Below are positions 12,246 to 24,929 of a stretch of 64,000 bases of DNA, one piece after another (within the stretch, counting starts at the first letter, position 1; every line of letters starts with the position of its first letter). The translations under genes were made by a program, and so were the position numbers. The stretch spans positions 252,920,733 through 252,984,732 of the forward strand of contig NC_085137.1 in assembly GCF_035046485.1 (NCBI RefSeq), written 5' to 3'. The notes below the pieces were generated by a model. That model was not told where the DNA came from and searched no databases. It was given only the letters and a program-made list of their open reading frames with translations. This DNA is from Aedes albopictus (Eukaryota; Arthropoda; Insecta; Diptera; Culicidae).

Positions 12246-14640
12246 CTGATATATGTTGCCCTTTACTGGCATTTACCAGATTATCTGGTATGTTATAAAC
12301 ATACAGAAAAATTTGTAGTTAGAAGGCACAGAATGTTGCTAATTAACAAATTGAGAGATGAATTTGTGAAAAAAAAATCGCGTTCTGGTGGGATTTGAAT
12401 CCACGAATCCGTATTCGCTAGACTGCACAGTGGTACCACCATAGGCCAAAAATCGAAAAATTGATTGTCTAATTTATGAGTTTGTATAATTTTTATAAAT
12501 CAATCATGTTCCCAAGAATGCAGAAAATCCATTTTTATGTAGGTTTCTGTTGCATATTTTGCATGAGAGCGTGGGTACTGTTATGCAATTTTACATTCTT
12601 TAAATTTGTCGAAAAATCACATGACTTTTGAGTTGTACTCCGCGTCTTCGTATAACAAAAGCAAGTAAATTTTCAATTGGTTTTCAACGCAGAGAATCAG
12701 AATAGATGTTTATCTTCCAATTCGAAGCGCATAAAACCGGATCTGGATGTTTTTGAACCAATGGGAATGTGAGTAATAGGCACATAACTTTACCAATAGA
12801 ATGTATACATAATAAAAATTCATGTAACATTTCAAACATGTTCTTAACCACATTTAATCAATCGTCCGCCAGCAAATGATCAGATTTGAGTAGGAGAATC
12901 AATCTGTGAAGGTTGTAGCTGCAAATATCTGCATACAAGCTTGCAGGATGTATTGGAAGTTACCCGTTATTTCTATAAAAAATATGTATTAAAATAACTA
13001 CAAAATTATATATATACTAGTTTTTCTGTAATTGTCTGAAATGCGTACCAAAATGACTGAAATTTTTACAGGAGATACTTCAAAGCTTTTTACAATAATT
13101 GAGGGATATTTTATTTGAAAACAATCTTTGAAAATGTTTTTTTTTTAATTATGAAAAAAAAATACACTTCTGGAGGTATTGAGGTATTCATATATCAATA
13201 GTTGCATAACAACTATTCTTATTTGGCTTCGTCAAAACTTACCTCTGTAATTGTCGAATTTGATAAGAAGCTTTGCATTTGCTGCCAACATTGAAAAATT
13301 TCCTCAAAATTCATTCAGTACCTAATACTGTAGTGCTGGAAGAAGAAGGAGTTAATACACTCTTTTAGTAATATTTACTAAAAGAGCGTATTTACTCCTC
13401 ATATTATCTTCCCAAATCGGAATATTTGATAAATTCATTAACGTTAAATCTTAGTGTACAAATTGATTTCTTTTAAAATAGCAGGCACTGATTAAATTGT
13501 AATGACGAGGGGTATTTGTAAATATTTCATTTATTGGGTTAGAGCAATATATGATTAAAATTCCATGTACTATATTACTGGATAGCATTTGCAATGCAAT
13601 TATAAGAAACAAATACGACTGGACAGACACTTGAATCTTTTTTATTGTGCAATACGCAGGCTCATGAATTATATGACATATAACTGTGTAAAGCAATATT
13701 TGTATGGTTGAAAAATTTCCTTTTACGTACGTTTTGTGAATTAATCCTGAATATTTGTTTGAAATAATTTCAGAAGTAATTGATTCTGTAATTGCACTAT
13801 TGTTACTATTGTTTCAGAATTATCTCTTTTTGGGCATTAGGTACTGTAGTTATACATACTAATTCGATATGTGCTGATTTTATCTGTGTTTCGACAATGC
13901 AAACTACCTTATTTCTGAAAAAAATATTCAGTTTCATATATTTATTTTATAGCAGTACAACCTACTAATAAAATCACAATTATAATGCTAATACTGATTC
14001 TATTCACAAGAATCTATTATGATACAGTCGTGCTATACATGTTTTAACGTGCAATACTTAGCAGAAATTCCTCAGAATTCGACCCACTCTTCATAATAAT
14101 TAAAAATATTTGATTATTAATTTCTGTGCAAAATAAAGGTTTTTTTTAATGCTATTTCCATTTATCATAAATAAAAATGTTCAAAGTTCATACTTTTCAA
14201 GGGATGATCATGAAAATGAACTGGAATATCCGTTTTTAGTCATAACATGCTATTTCTGGTCACTTATAATGATTCTGCCCTTCAAAAAACGAAGAAAATG
14301 ATTTATGACCGCTTCTTTGAACAAATGGAACCACTGTGGACTGGCGCTTTAACCAACTAAGCCCTAGAACAAGTAATAATTCTGCGGAATTGAAAGCCAA
14401 ACTGAACCCGAGCCCACACCATGAACATTCAGTTTTTCACGAACCATCTCTCTTTCGGCTTAGATGCCAATCCACAACACACCAGCGTTTGTGCCCAATA
14501 ACTATACAAGTGAAAGCGTATTGTTTTTATTTGAAGCCGAGCTCTTGACGCACTAAATTAGACACCAGAAAACAGACTGCTTGATGGCTAGGTATACGGA
14601 GTGCGAGAGTAAGTCCTGATCACAGTTATATGTTGTCAGT
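12246..14640. other. Long non-coding AT-rich stretch
   Basis: No gene is supported across 2.4 kb. Visible features are a tRNA-like SINE head on the minus strand at 12375-12450, a small perfect palindrome at about 13358-13388 (ACTCTTTTAGTAAT pairing with ATTTACTAAAAGAG), and another tRNA-like A-box segment on the minus strand at about 14320-14365. Confidence 0.5.
12375..12450 (-). mobile_element. tRNA-like SINE head
   Basis: On the minus strand TGGTGGTACCACTGTGCAG (A-box-like) is followed by GGATTCAAATCCCACC (B-box-like). It resembles the degenerate tRNA-like heads at 3150 and 7005. No clean tRNA stem structure was found. Confidence 0.35.
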
Positions 14641-16784
14641 CAGATATTACTGCATTACATACCAGTGGAATATCATATAGGGTTTCGAACTACTTGAGCA
14701 CGGGTGGATGGCGGAATGCTTCAACATGGTGCTAGAAGACCCCACGCAGCTACCAGGGTGTCACTAATCTTCTGCCGAAAGACCAAAACACAGCTGCCTT
14801 TCGAGTCTGTACGAAGTGCTGTCGTCGGTAATAGCGAGGAGGATACAGGCCCACTGCGATGGCAACATCGTGATGACCGAGGAACAGAAAGGGTGTCGCA
14901 AGAACACGCAAGGCTGCAAAGATCAGGTCATCATAGATGCAGTCATTGTGGGTCAAGCCACCGAAAAGCAGAGGAACCTTAGCATGGCGTACATCGACTA
15001 CAAGAGTGCGTACGACTCAGCACCGCACTCGTACCTTTTTAAAGTACTGCAGTTGTACAAGGTAGACGGGAACGCGTGATGCATCACGCGATGGGGATAT
15101 GGAGCACGTCCCTACAAATTAAAGATGGAACAGCTGTTTTGCGTTCCAGAACTCTCAGCATCAGCATTAGTCCGCTATTGTTCTGCCTTGCCATGAACCC
15201 CCTCAGCAGAGCACTCAACCAATGCAACTATGGCTACCAACTGAAAAGTACGGGAAGAATAACACACACCTTCTTTATGGACGACCTGAAGCTGTTTTCG
15301 GAATCAGTACAGAGGCTACATCAATTGTTGCAGCTTGTGACGGTGTTCTGCAACGACATCCGGATGGAGTTTGGAATTGACAAATGTCGGTCAGTCCATC
15401 TTCGCCGGGGTCAAGTCGTTGACGCCAGCTTTTTCCGCGTCAATGAACAGGAGCAGATTCGGAATATGGTTGAAAGTTAAGCGTACAAATATTTCGGCTT
15501 CCTGCAACTTAGAGGTATTCACCACACAGTGAAAGAACTGTTGGACAAATTCTTGCACCGTGTCAACTGTGTCCTGTGTCAGTCGACAACAAGGTGAAGG
15601 CGATCAACACGTTTGCTGTGCCCCTGTTGACCTACAGCTTTGGGGTGGTAAAGTGGACCAAGACTGACCTCGAGGCGTTAGAACGAACAGTACGAGTGGC
15701 GTTCACCAAGCACCACATGCGCCATCCAAAGTCGTCCATCGAGAGTCACCCTGCCACGTGCAGTAGGAGGAAGAGGCGTCACCAATACCCAGGCACTTTG
15801 TGTCTCTCAGATCCAGCAGTTGCGGGCATATTTTGTAGAAAGCCAGAACCGTCATGAAATGTACCGCACTGTTTGTGAAGCTGACCACGGTTACAGCGCC
15901 CTGCATCTGGCGCATGAGAATTACCAGCTGAACTGCGACATCAAGACCGTTGACGAGATGATCGTAGTGTGGAAGCAGAAGGAGTTTCATGGGACGCACC
16001 CCCATCAACTGGAGCTCGAGCACATCGAAAGGCGGCGTCGAACGCGTGGCTGGTGCGGGGTGACCTCTTCTCGGAAACAGAAGGTTTCATGCTAGCCATC
16101 CAGGACCGGATAATTGCGACGAAGAACTATCGGCGGTACATATTGCACGAAAACGTGGAGGACCGCTGCAGGAAGTGCAATTCAGTAGGAGAATCGATCG
16201 AGCATGTCGTTGCAAGCTGTTCAGTGTTAGCTAGATCAGCTCACCTCGATCGTCACAACGAAGTTGCTAAGATTGTGCACAAACAGCTTGCCTTCAAGCA
16301 CAACTTTTTTTTTCTGTAGAGCCTTTTAACCACTGCGTCCATTATTTAGGAATTTGCTTGTGTGGATGTATCCGTGGTATTCCAATTGGATTCTACCATG
16401 GATATTTCCCATGTTTTTAGTTTCATCCTAAGAGTACACTCAGGAACACCACAGAATGGTTCAGGGCCTATGAAGCTCAATGCTGCACCCTGTCTGGCAA
16501 CACAACTTGGTTGACAGATTTGTACCCTACTACAAGTACCAGCCGCCGGACCCGGTATTGGAAAATAGCTGTACTGGGCTCGCGAGATCATTACGGACGT
16601 CCTCATTTGTGCCAACCGGCCTGACATTGTGGTTTACGACAAAAGGATGAAGCGGGTAACCATCATCGACATCGCTGTACCGTTACACCATAATGTCCAA
16701 TCAACGTTCTCCGGCAAGATAATCAAGTACTACGATCTAGCGAAGGAGTTGAAGCAGATGTGGCTCCTGAAGGACGTTCGTATA

Positions 16785-16953
16785 GCATTGGTGTAGCTAT
16801 TTTTTTTTTCTTTTTTCTCACCCACTCTCCTAAACAACCATAAGGAAGAGCGGGATGCAAGAGGGAGCCTGTGCCCCCTCTTTCATCCTTTTCTTTCTCA
16901 TGTTTGTTTAGGAGAGTGAGTAAGGAAAAAGTAAAAGCTAGCTACGCCAATGC
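16785..16953. mobile_element. 169-bp hairpin MITE inserted in the retrotransposon ORF
   Basis: The inverted ends are GCATTGGTGTAGCT and AGCTACGCCAATGC. The element is flanked by a perfect 6-bp duplication CGTATA (16779-16784 and 16954-16959). An inner arm pair CTCTCCTAAACA / TGTTTAGGAGAG makes it a strong hairpin. Deleting it and one CGTATA restores an open frame across the junction of the host element, which proves it arrived after the LINE. A related hairpin lies at 23755-23902. Confidence 0.9.
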
Positions 16954-16996
16954 CGTATAGTTCCGGTTGTCCTCTCATCAACCGCAAATGTCCCTA

Positions 16997-17490
16997 AATC
17001 TCTGCTTATTTATTTATTTATTCAGTTTCGTCAAACAACGTAGACTAGTACATATACATACAGTTTTTGTTGCATTTCTTAAAGTTATAGTACATATTGT
17101 TAATAAAATACATATAAGAAAATATATAAATAAAGTATGCTGGTGGATGTGTGTATAATTTGTGCTTTTAAAATATTTTAAGTACTACTACTGATGTTAT
17201 TTCTTATAGTGTTAAAATATTTCTTTAAATTATGCCGCAACATAGTTAAGTCAATAGTTTCACAGTGTTGATTATAAATGTTCATGATTTGATTCAAAGG
17301 TTCATTTTTGGCATAGTTTGTGCGACTATGGGTAGTTTTAAACAAGTGTCGATTTCGCAATTGCCGTGATGGTATGTAAATGTTTAATTTTGATAAGATT
17401 TCAGTTGAATCAATTCGCTGCGAAACGATGTCGTTAACAAATAAAACCATTGCAGTTTCACGACGCTGTTTCAGTGTTTGAATATTGATA
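16997..17490 (-). mobile_element. 5'-truncated LINE 3' end inserted into the R4-like element
   Basis: On the minus strand a C-terminal frame (17178-17450) contains HSRTNYAKNEPLNQIMNIYN. A similar C-terminus lies at 35101-35325 (HRTNYALNGPLNMIMSCYN). It is followed by an AT-rich 3' UTR and a (TAAA)n-like tail (plus-strand TTATTTATTTATTTATT at 16999-17015). It separates two parts of the R4-like reading frame. The motif GTCCCTA near 16987 and 17490 may be the target duplication. Confidence 0.75.
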
Positions 17491-17650
17491 AGCCTACAGG
17501 TCCCTAGAAGAGCTGGAATTGAAGAAGGACTTGAACAGCATCCTGAAAGCGGTGATTCTTGGAACCTGTAGTATAATTAGGCGGTTCCTGAAATCACTTT
17601 GCGCAACTGATCCCGGATACCACTCTCGCGCTCCGATCACTACATTTTAA

Positions 17651-19072
17651 CTGCCGGCTACCAGCCATTTCGCTTTTTTAATCAAAAATAAACCGCGTAA
17701 AATGAGTAAAACGAAAAAAAAAAACAAACGGAAGATAAACACATCTACACGCTACCAGAGTTGCTTTCTATCACTATCAAAGGTAGGAAAATCGCCGATA
17801 TTGATAGACTAACTGCGATCCAAGTCAGCGTGTACTCTATTGAGTCACTGTCACTTTGCTTCCTCCATCACAACTGAACTGACTATGATGGAGTGTAGAT
17901 ATCACTGATAGGCCATCTTTGAAATTCGTTTAAAATCAAATTAAACACCTACAGTGATGATATTTTAATACGTGGCATAAAATAACAAGTATTTCATGTT
18001 GGTCATTAAACATTTTGAAATTTCACTGAACTCGCCAAAATATCAGTTCAGTTGCAATGATAGTGATCTGGAGTGCGGGTCAGTATCAAGTCGTTGCCTG
18101 TCATTGTCGTTCTGATATTTATTAATCGGCCTGCAGTGATAGCGACGGTAGTGCAAAATCAGTAGTCAACTGACATGACTGATATTATGCAGCTCTGCAC
18201 GCTACATCCACGAAATAACGAAACTCTGCTTGAAGAAAAACGACGCGGACAACGTGGACTAGGTACTTGCCACTGAATAGACATGATAATCTTGATCCTT
18301 AAAAAAAGAAGGATATTTTGCAGTCTTGATTGCACGGTTAGGGTAATTGTTCCCTTTGTTGCGGTAGTACCTGTTGTTGCTGTAGTGGCATTTGAGCAGT
18401 TTTTCGACTGGAATGTTACCAAAAGGCATTTTTAATAGATGTGTCATGATTCAATTATGAGATTGCACCATGTGTGCTTAAGATTTGTCCAAAAACCTAC
18501 TTCAAAAAAATATTTTCCCTAATATTTTTGCTGCTGTAGGAACGTTGCGGTAATGTTCCTATCCTCCAAAATCCCATATGAATTCAATGGGATACCGCAA
18601 CAATGGGAACCAAAATTAAATTTTACCTCCATAAGGCTGACACAAATTTCGATTTTCTCTTATGTCACCCCCCCCCTCGGAATTTTTTTGTCCGAATTCG
18701 ACATTTTGAAGGGGGACACAAATAAATTATTTAAGAAATTTCAAAATTTTAAAGTGAAATTAGGGTCATCGACAAAATTTCTTAACGAATCCGATGAGTT
18801 TGACGATTTTGCCTAATTGTTTGGGTAATTTTTCATCAAATACATTTATTATTTATCATCCGCCCCCTTGACGAGTCAGAGAGCAAAGTGACAAAAGAAG
18901 AAAATGAGATTTGTTCCGGCCTAATAGGAACAGTGTGCCTAATGTTGGTGCAAGCGATTTATTTTTCCGTGAAAAAACGATAGTTTTTATATTTTTCCAA
19001 GCAAATTTGGATAGAAAACTACTGATTAACGTTTTGGCAGACACCCTTCAGTAGGTGGTACGATCTTTTTTT
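17651..19072. other. Non-coding stretch, no gene seen
   Basis: No exon is supported. Around 18555-18850 the sequence is MITE-like with CCCCCCCTCGG and GAAGGGGGACAC motifs, but I could not define two ends. Confidence 0.4.
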
Positions 19073-19806
19073 TACTCTTCTTACACCCATAAGAAGGGTA
19101 TAAATATCGCTCGGTTATATTAATTATATTCATTTGTTATCTTGCATGAGTTTTTGACCATTATATGGGAAATTATTTTTCAATAAATAATGCTGACCTC
19201 ATATATAGTGTATACTATAGCAGGTTATTGTTTTCAACAAAATTATAAATAACAAATTACAAATAAACATGAATCCTATGAAAATTAAAAATATGTTAAA
19301 TGAAAGCTTTGAATTTATATATTGTGGGAAAAATGCAAGAACCGGACAGTCATAACTAGCTAATGCCAAAACTGATTAACTTAGTGGATATATAATGTTT
19401 GTCCTTTCTACACCATAACCATGAATACCAAGTACTTCGGAGCTAATTTAATCGACTGATTAAGAGATATTAGACAAAATGTATCTCGGTGATTTTCTTA
19501 TCCATTTATTAATCGATTCAAGATCTTTTGGCAGTTAACAAAAGATACAATATTCCAGAATATGTAAACTATTTATTAAACATTCCATACAAGATTCTAG
19601 GAGGTGTCTGGCATTTCTGGTAGTTTAGCCCATGGTCCATGATGATATTTTGGAAACCAATCCTCTAGATGCCAAATCCATAATATTTTCTAGAACTTTT
19701 GGTCAATAGCACCAAATAAATATGTTAAATACAAATAATACAACAATAATTTCAATAAGTGTAAGAAGGGTTCTGTTCACCATAGGTGGATTAAATCGGG
19801 TTTTTT
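19073..19806. repeat. Dispersed element, short copy of the family at 51667-53313
   Basis: It begins CTTCTTACACCCATAAGAAG and ends TGTAAGAAGGGTTCTG, then GGTGGATTAAATCGGG, the same start and end as the longer copy. The 3' parts share long stretches such as TTTTGGCAGTTAACAAAAGA. This copy lacks the (GT)n run and the 187-bp tandem units of the long copy. Confidence 0.8.
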
Positions 19807-20128
19807 AATTAATATACACTAATGCCACAACAATAGGCACACTTACCCAACTTGCTTGTAATCTCAAAAGTTAGTGGATATATTTTTTGAAAATATTTAA
19901 AATGTCTAGCTAAAAATTACCTGGATCCTCGTGAAACAAACAAACAAAATGGAAAAAGAGATGAACCAGCTGAGGGCTGAAAATCTCGATAATAAAAATA
20001 AATAATAATAATAAAATACAAAAAATAAACCAAATTTTAATCTTGGAACTTTTCTGCACGTTGAGAGTTTCAGATGTGATAATAACTTACTTCATATACT
20101 TTTTTTTTTGTTTCCGCTATGATTACAG

Positions 20129-21043
20129 GAGCTCCAAAGTCGTGGCTTTACCAGACGTGGATCTACGTCGGACTGATGGCGATCGTTAAGCTCATAACGA
20201 CTCTTTTCATTCAGCTCGACATCTGGGACAACGTGAAAAACTTTGTCCTCTCACCGTTCAAGGATCCCCGAATCGAACTGGCCGTGGTGATGCTGGTGAT
20301 TCCTTTCTTCGTTAATGTATGAATGGGCGATGGTATTTTGGGTTTGAGCTCTAGTAATTTCTGCCGATTTTTTTTCAGATTCTCATCTTTTGGGTTACCG
20401 ACAATTTCCTAATGAGGCACACACGAAAAAAGCGCAATACAGGTACTTCACATCACCACGGAAGGGAACATAGCCTGTTGCAAAAAGTAAGAGGACATTT
20501 TCAACCAAAAACCAATGAGTTATGAGAATTCCAGCCATGTCTCTCTGATTTGCCTCTCTTACTTTGTACGTGACGATTATTAGCTGTGTTTGTTATTCTT
20601 CGTTGTTGTAGCCGTCGTAGTAGTACGCTTCTATTTAGTAGAAGGTTTCGTTCGTTTTACCATTACGTTTACGTTTCTTCTATGTGTATTCCTGCGTAAA
20701 TCAAAAGACTTTTCCGACACATTCCCTCAAACTTCACTGTTAACGAAAACTGAGTTACTGAAATTGTGATTCCCCCTACTTTCAGGTAAAATACAAAATG
20801 ATACAAAAAACCAAACCTAATGACTCAGAATCTGATACTCTTTTATCAGGAGATGAAGAAATTTTAAGTTTTAAGGCGTCCACCAGCGCCACGACGTCGT
20901 CATCGCTAATGCAGGGGTCCGCAAGCTGTTCCCAGACGGCGCTGGTCGTGGACGATACGGCAATCATTCTCACCTCATCGGCGGCATCACCTAGCAGTAA
21001 GCAAACCACTGTCCAACAGCGAACTAGTGTGATCAATGTTTAA
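20129..21043 (+). CDS. STIMATE: STIMATE/TMEM110-like ER membrane protein, 3' exons
   Basis: Three exons of a homologue of STIMATE (TMEM110). In vertebrates this is a multipass ER membrane protein at ER-plasma membrane junctions that promotes STIM1 activation in store-operated calcium entry; the same role here is an inference. Exons are 20129-20316, 20379-20486 and 20786-21043, all with GT-AG borders and continuous frame. The first exon enters in mid-codon after acceptor TTACAG. About 183 residues are visible. A hydrophobic helix (WIYVGLMAIVKLITTLFIQL) is followed by SPFKDPRIELAVVMLVIPFF and FWVTDNFLMR, the best-conserved family stretch, then a basic segment and an acidic DSESDTLLSGDEE tail, as in the human protein. 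The N-terminal exons were not found and may lie far upstream. Reading through the donor at 20487 would give a short alternative tail that stops near 20523. Confidence 0.88.
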
Positions 21044-21238
21044 CGAAGGTTTTTTTCTTTGTTTGTTTTTGTTTGCTTATTTGCAACCAATTTTACCTAT
21101 ATATCATAGCAGTGTAAGTCATGTATAGTCTGAGCAACGAGCATCATCCCCCAGTGCACAGTGGGCAAAAATGAAGCCCAGAAACGTATTTTTTTAAAAA
21201 CCGCTGTTTTAGATTGGTATATAACAATTGTATTCCAA

Positions 21239-21244
21239 AATAAA
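21239..21244 (+). terminator. Candidate poly(A) signal of the STIMATE-like gene
   Basis: AATAAA about 200 bp after the stop codon. A plausible 3' UTR length, but no cleavage site can be proven from sequence. Confidence 0.45.
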
Positions 21245-21249
21245 AAGAG

Positions 21250-23750
21250 GAATTTAATGGAAATGACCTATTATACGGAATCAGTATAAAATTCTTAAGA
21301 CTTCTGAGGACCTTTCGGAACTTCGGTTATAAATGTATATAAAAATTACAATCATGGGATATCTATATTCACTGCACACTGTTCAAACAAGCATCTCTCC
21401 ACCTTTTTCCGTTGTGGCAGACTTTCAAATGAAGGTTTTAAGCTTAAAAGGTCATTCAAATGTTTTTTTTTTTTTCTAAAATAATCATAAATTTCTTTTA
21501 GCATTTTATTGTTCTTATTCTCAGCAAAAACTTCCCAACGTCCCAAGTCTGCAAAAATCCCATTAGGATTCTCAAAACACTTTGCCATTCGCATGAACCG
21601 TGTGCCGTGGACAAGGGATTGTGTCAACATTTCCTCCTCCTTCACACATTGACCTGCAATCGGACATGACAGGCGCCATTGTCGACTAAAAATAGAAAAT
21701 CACCAACACATTGAAGATGTCTGTTAGTTTCAACTAATTATTTCATTGGTCCCTTGAGTGAGTGTAGCGGGCTACCTACCACGGCTTATACTGTCCCTTA
21801 ATATTTTGGAAATGTCTTCGGCTTAGGTTACTTTCTATTGAAATATCCGATTCCGTATGAGAATGGTCTAAATCAGGGTTGCTCAGCCTTGTCCACATGT
21901 TTTTACATTCATGTCCGCAACATTTTTCTGATTCTCAATATCTTAGCATAACAAATTGTGAAATGGTAATATGGCTTCTGAAAAATGCTTTTTTGAGCCC
22001 CATTTCTGTTCACTGTGCTTCGGGATGACACGAACCACTTTTTCATTGTTGAAACAGAGGAAAATCCAAGGCAATAGTTTAGCTATGATTTTTTTTTTCT
22101 TGTTAAAACTGAGAGTAAAACATGTGATATTTGTGTGTCTATATCTACATATATATACAACGTATTTACATATTCAAGGCTACGTAAACAGCATTCAGGA
22201 AGCTTAGAAATTGGAATTGATGGAGAACAAAGGAAATAATCCCTCTCTCCACATAAACCACCACGTTGTTGAACTTAATTAGAGAGCATTCAAGAAGGTC
22301 TTGAAAGAACAACGATAGGCGCAGACAGTGATTGAGTATCTGTATCAAAATACCGCAAGAGATTGGAAACTGATGTGAAACTGAGCCCACTTACTTATAG
22401 GAAAGTCCCATCACAGAGGACAAGAAAGTTGAGAAAATGTAGACGAAACACGGATATTGTATTTTGTAGGGCAATGATAGGCTAAGTCAATCAAACAATA
22501 AACTAATGAGCAACCAGCGAGAGAAAGTTGAACTAGGAAGGATTGGTTTTATTTTTATATATACACAAACAGACATCAAACGTTTATACTAACGGCAGGA
22601 GAGAAAATTGAACGAATAAAAATTACCATTTGAATTTAAAAAAAAAACTGATTTTTTCATGTTTATCAATATCAAATCCTTGGAACAACATTTCTTTGTT
22701 CTCCTGTGATGATTAAACGCGTGTCTGGCGGGACACTGAACGGCCTTCAGGAAACGGAGATGGTCAAATGGTTCCTTAGATTGGAGGAATAGAAGGGCCC
22801 GTCTAGCGAATTGGGAGTCATGCGTTCGATTGCCACCGGAGCACTTGAACTCATTTTCGCATATTAAATCTCATTTTGCTCTCGCAAAAATTGTAACGTG
22901 TAGAAAGCTAAGCAGTGTAGATAGTGTGGGTGTGGCCAGCCGGTTGACGGCAGCGGGAAAGTTATTTTCCTTTGCTTTTACTGCAATTAGAAAGGAAGTG
23001 TTGGGAGAGACGGAAGAGAGGGGGAAGTGTTCGTTAGATGAAAGATACGGTAAAGTTGAAGGATTTCAAAGAAGTAATAAAACAACGACGCCATCAAACA
23101 GCAATAAAGTGAGAAATTGTGGTAGAAAAGAGGTAGACCAAGTTGGATGTGGAGAAAATCTCTTGAGCACGATCTAATTGGATATGATATTGTCGGGCCG
23201 CCACCAAACCGGACTTCGCACAATCAAGTTGCGACGCGACCCAACTCGCGACGTTTTTGAATCATGTTAAAAGTAGTGCGCATCCTTCCCGTTGTTGTCA
23301 GCAACACAGCGCACTAGATGCGAAACAGATGCGACACTTGTGGTCCAAGGAAATGGCAGTTTTTGATTGAATGTCTGTCCTGATTCCAACCGGATAGACA
23401 ATAGTATTGATAATGATGAATGGGAAGAAGTTGCGATGGACAAAGAGAAATTGAAACGAAAAGTGGAAGAAATATATAACAATGAAGAAAGTGCAATTTC
23501 GGAAGGTGCATCGACAAACGATGAGAATCAAGGAGGAAAAAGATGACATAAATAAATAGAGATAACTGTACGGGTCAAACAACGATATATTTTGTTAAAA
23601 AAAGGTCAATAAGGTAAAAAACAAATTTTTTACAGAATAAACAATGTTAGCAAGAATAAACGATAAAAATAGGTAAGTTATGAGGGAAAACTATAAACTA
23701 TAAAACTATACTTTTTTGATAATATAAAACATTTGGTATAAAACACTCTG
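21250..23750. other. Non-coding stretch with dispersed repeat fragments
   Basis: No gene is supported. 21645-21735 resembles 9335-9420. Near 22820 a B-box-like GCGTTCGATTGCC suggests another degenerate tRNA-derived SINE. The phrase ATTAAATCTCATTTTG occurs at both 22863 and 24195. Open frames of about 60-115 codons here show no recognisable domain. Confidence 0.4.
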
Positions 23751-23754
23751 ACAT

Positions 23755-23902
23755 GCGCATTTTTTCTTACTCACTCTCGTAAACAAACATGAGAAAGAGA
23801 AAGATAAAAGAGGGGGCATTTTGCCTCTCTTTTATCTCGCTCTTTCTTGTGTTTGTTGAAAAGAATGAACGAGAAGATAGAAAAAGCTGCTCACGCTAGT
23901 GA
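23755..23902. mobile_element. Second hairpin MITE related to 16785-16953
   Basis: It has the same internal layout as the copy at 16785: CTTACTCACTCTCGTAAACA on the left, an AAAAGAGG / CCTCTCTTTT centre, and TGTTTGTTGAAAAGAATGA on the right. The ends are more diverged and no clean target duplication could be fixed. Confidence 0.65.
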
Positions 23903-24350
23903 TAAAACAACTATTTTTGGGAGTGGAGGGAAATAAGAGCTGTAAGTCGAAACATAATGGTTGGGAAGAGTGGAGATGCCAACTTCTTATTATAACTTTT
24001 ATGTGGAGAATGACAGATTATTCTTTTTCACATTCATTGGGGCATCCTCCAATGCGATGGCTTGCGCTATATATAATTGTATGATCTTGGTTGTATAATT
24101 CTAATGTTTTGCTTGATCAAATCACATTGGATGGACAGCCCATTGCTATCGGCCTTAGTACCGTGCTACAATGAATGGAAACCATCATCATCATTAAATC
24201 TCATTTTGTTCTCGCATTCAAGGTGCTAATCCCGGTTCGTCGAACTTTGCCTTTCTGAGCGATGTTGAAGTGTAGGCATGAGAGTATATTACCTTGTTGC
24301 TGTGCCCGGTGAGATCCGGAAGATTTGGATAGTTTACTCCAACCCCTTAT

Positions 24351-24720
24351 ATGGAATTAGGCATTGTTACTTTTATCTGTGTGGTCAGCTTCCCAGGAAA
24401 CCCGTTGTCATTCATGATTTTCCATACTCTGTGCGGTTTTCTTATCTGTATAAACGAGATTTTTAGCCCTTGGCTAGTTCATCTCGGGAGTCGCGACCCG
24501 CGCTTTACTTCTCTTCGAAGGAAAAACTCTGCGCGGTTGATACTGTCGTATTTCTAGAGATACGGTGAAGATCTGATGCATTGTTGATCGGCCGTCGATG
24601 AAACTGGTTTGATAACTTTCCACGTATGTACTCATTTGTTTTAGGTGACAGTTGATCTGGGATAGCACTTTGTAGGAGGCATTCGAAATGGTCGCTCTGA
24701 AGGACATATATGAGCGAATC
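24351..24720 (-). pseudogene. Reverse transcriptase fragment of a LINE
   Basis: The minus strand encodes two neighbouring RT motifs in different frames. SYKVLSQINCHLKQ and YQTSFIDGRSTMHQIFTVSL (about 24555-24680) match the RT region before motif A. LWKIMNDNGFPGKLTTQIK (about 24355-24420) matches the region after it. Between them lies a short insert with the phrase CTAGCCAAGGGCT, seen also in the retroposon at 47647. No intact frame remains. The clade is not determined; CR1/RTE-like wording is suggestive only. Confidence 0.7.
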
Positions 24721-24929
24721 CAAAGATGACCGTCACAATGGCTGCCTTGCAAATACCGAAAGCACGGTACTCGTCATCCAAGAAACAAATAGAGCCGAAA
24801 AAGCAATGAGTAGCCTTGCTCACTCGCGGTAAACATTGAGTAGCATTTTCGTTTTTGGGCATTTTGTGGATAAAGAGATCGGTGCTCTCAAAAACGCGAG
24901 TCAAAAATGCACCTGGATGCGCTCCCATT

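Larger units (their letters stand above)
14640..17650 (+). pseudogene. Decayed non-LTR retrotransposon with restriction-like endonuclease (R4/Dong-like)
   Basis: This is the single-ORF protein of a LINE, broken by frameshifts and stops. Reading across frames, in order: the motif LLPKDQNT (about 14770), EEQKGCRKNTQGCK (about 14880-14920), reverse transcriptase motif A YIDYKSAYDS (about 14990-15020), motif C FMDDLKLF (15274-15297), a C-X2-C-X8-H-X4-C zinc knuckle (about 16164-16217), and a restriction-like endonuclease core RPDIVVYDKRMKRVTIIDIA (about 16618-16677). The C-terminal VPVVLSSTANVPKSL is at 16960-16995 and LKAVILGTCSIIRRFL at about 17550-17596, ending at TAA 17648-17650. Families with an RT followed by this endonuclease belong to the R2/R4/Dong type; the R4-like label rests on motif wording I recall. 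A MITE (16785-16953) and a LINE fragment (about 16997-17490) were inserted later. The element cannot make a functional protein. Confidence 0.85.

Noticed and set aside
20119..20128. ATG at 20119 as start of the STIMATE-like protein
   Set aside because: It overlaps the polypyrimidine-AG acceptor; the exon starts at 20129 in mid-codon and the family has a long N-terminal part.
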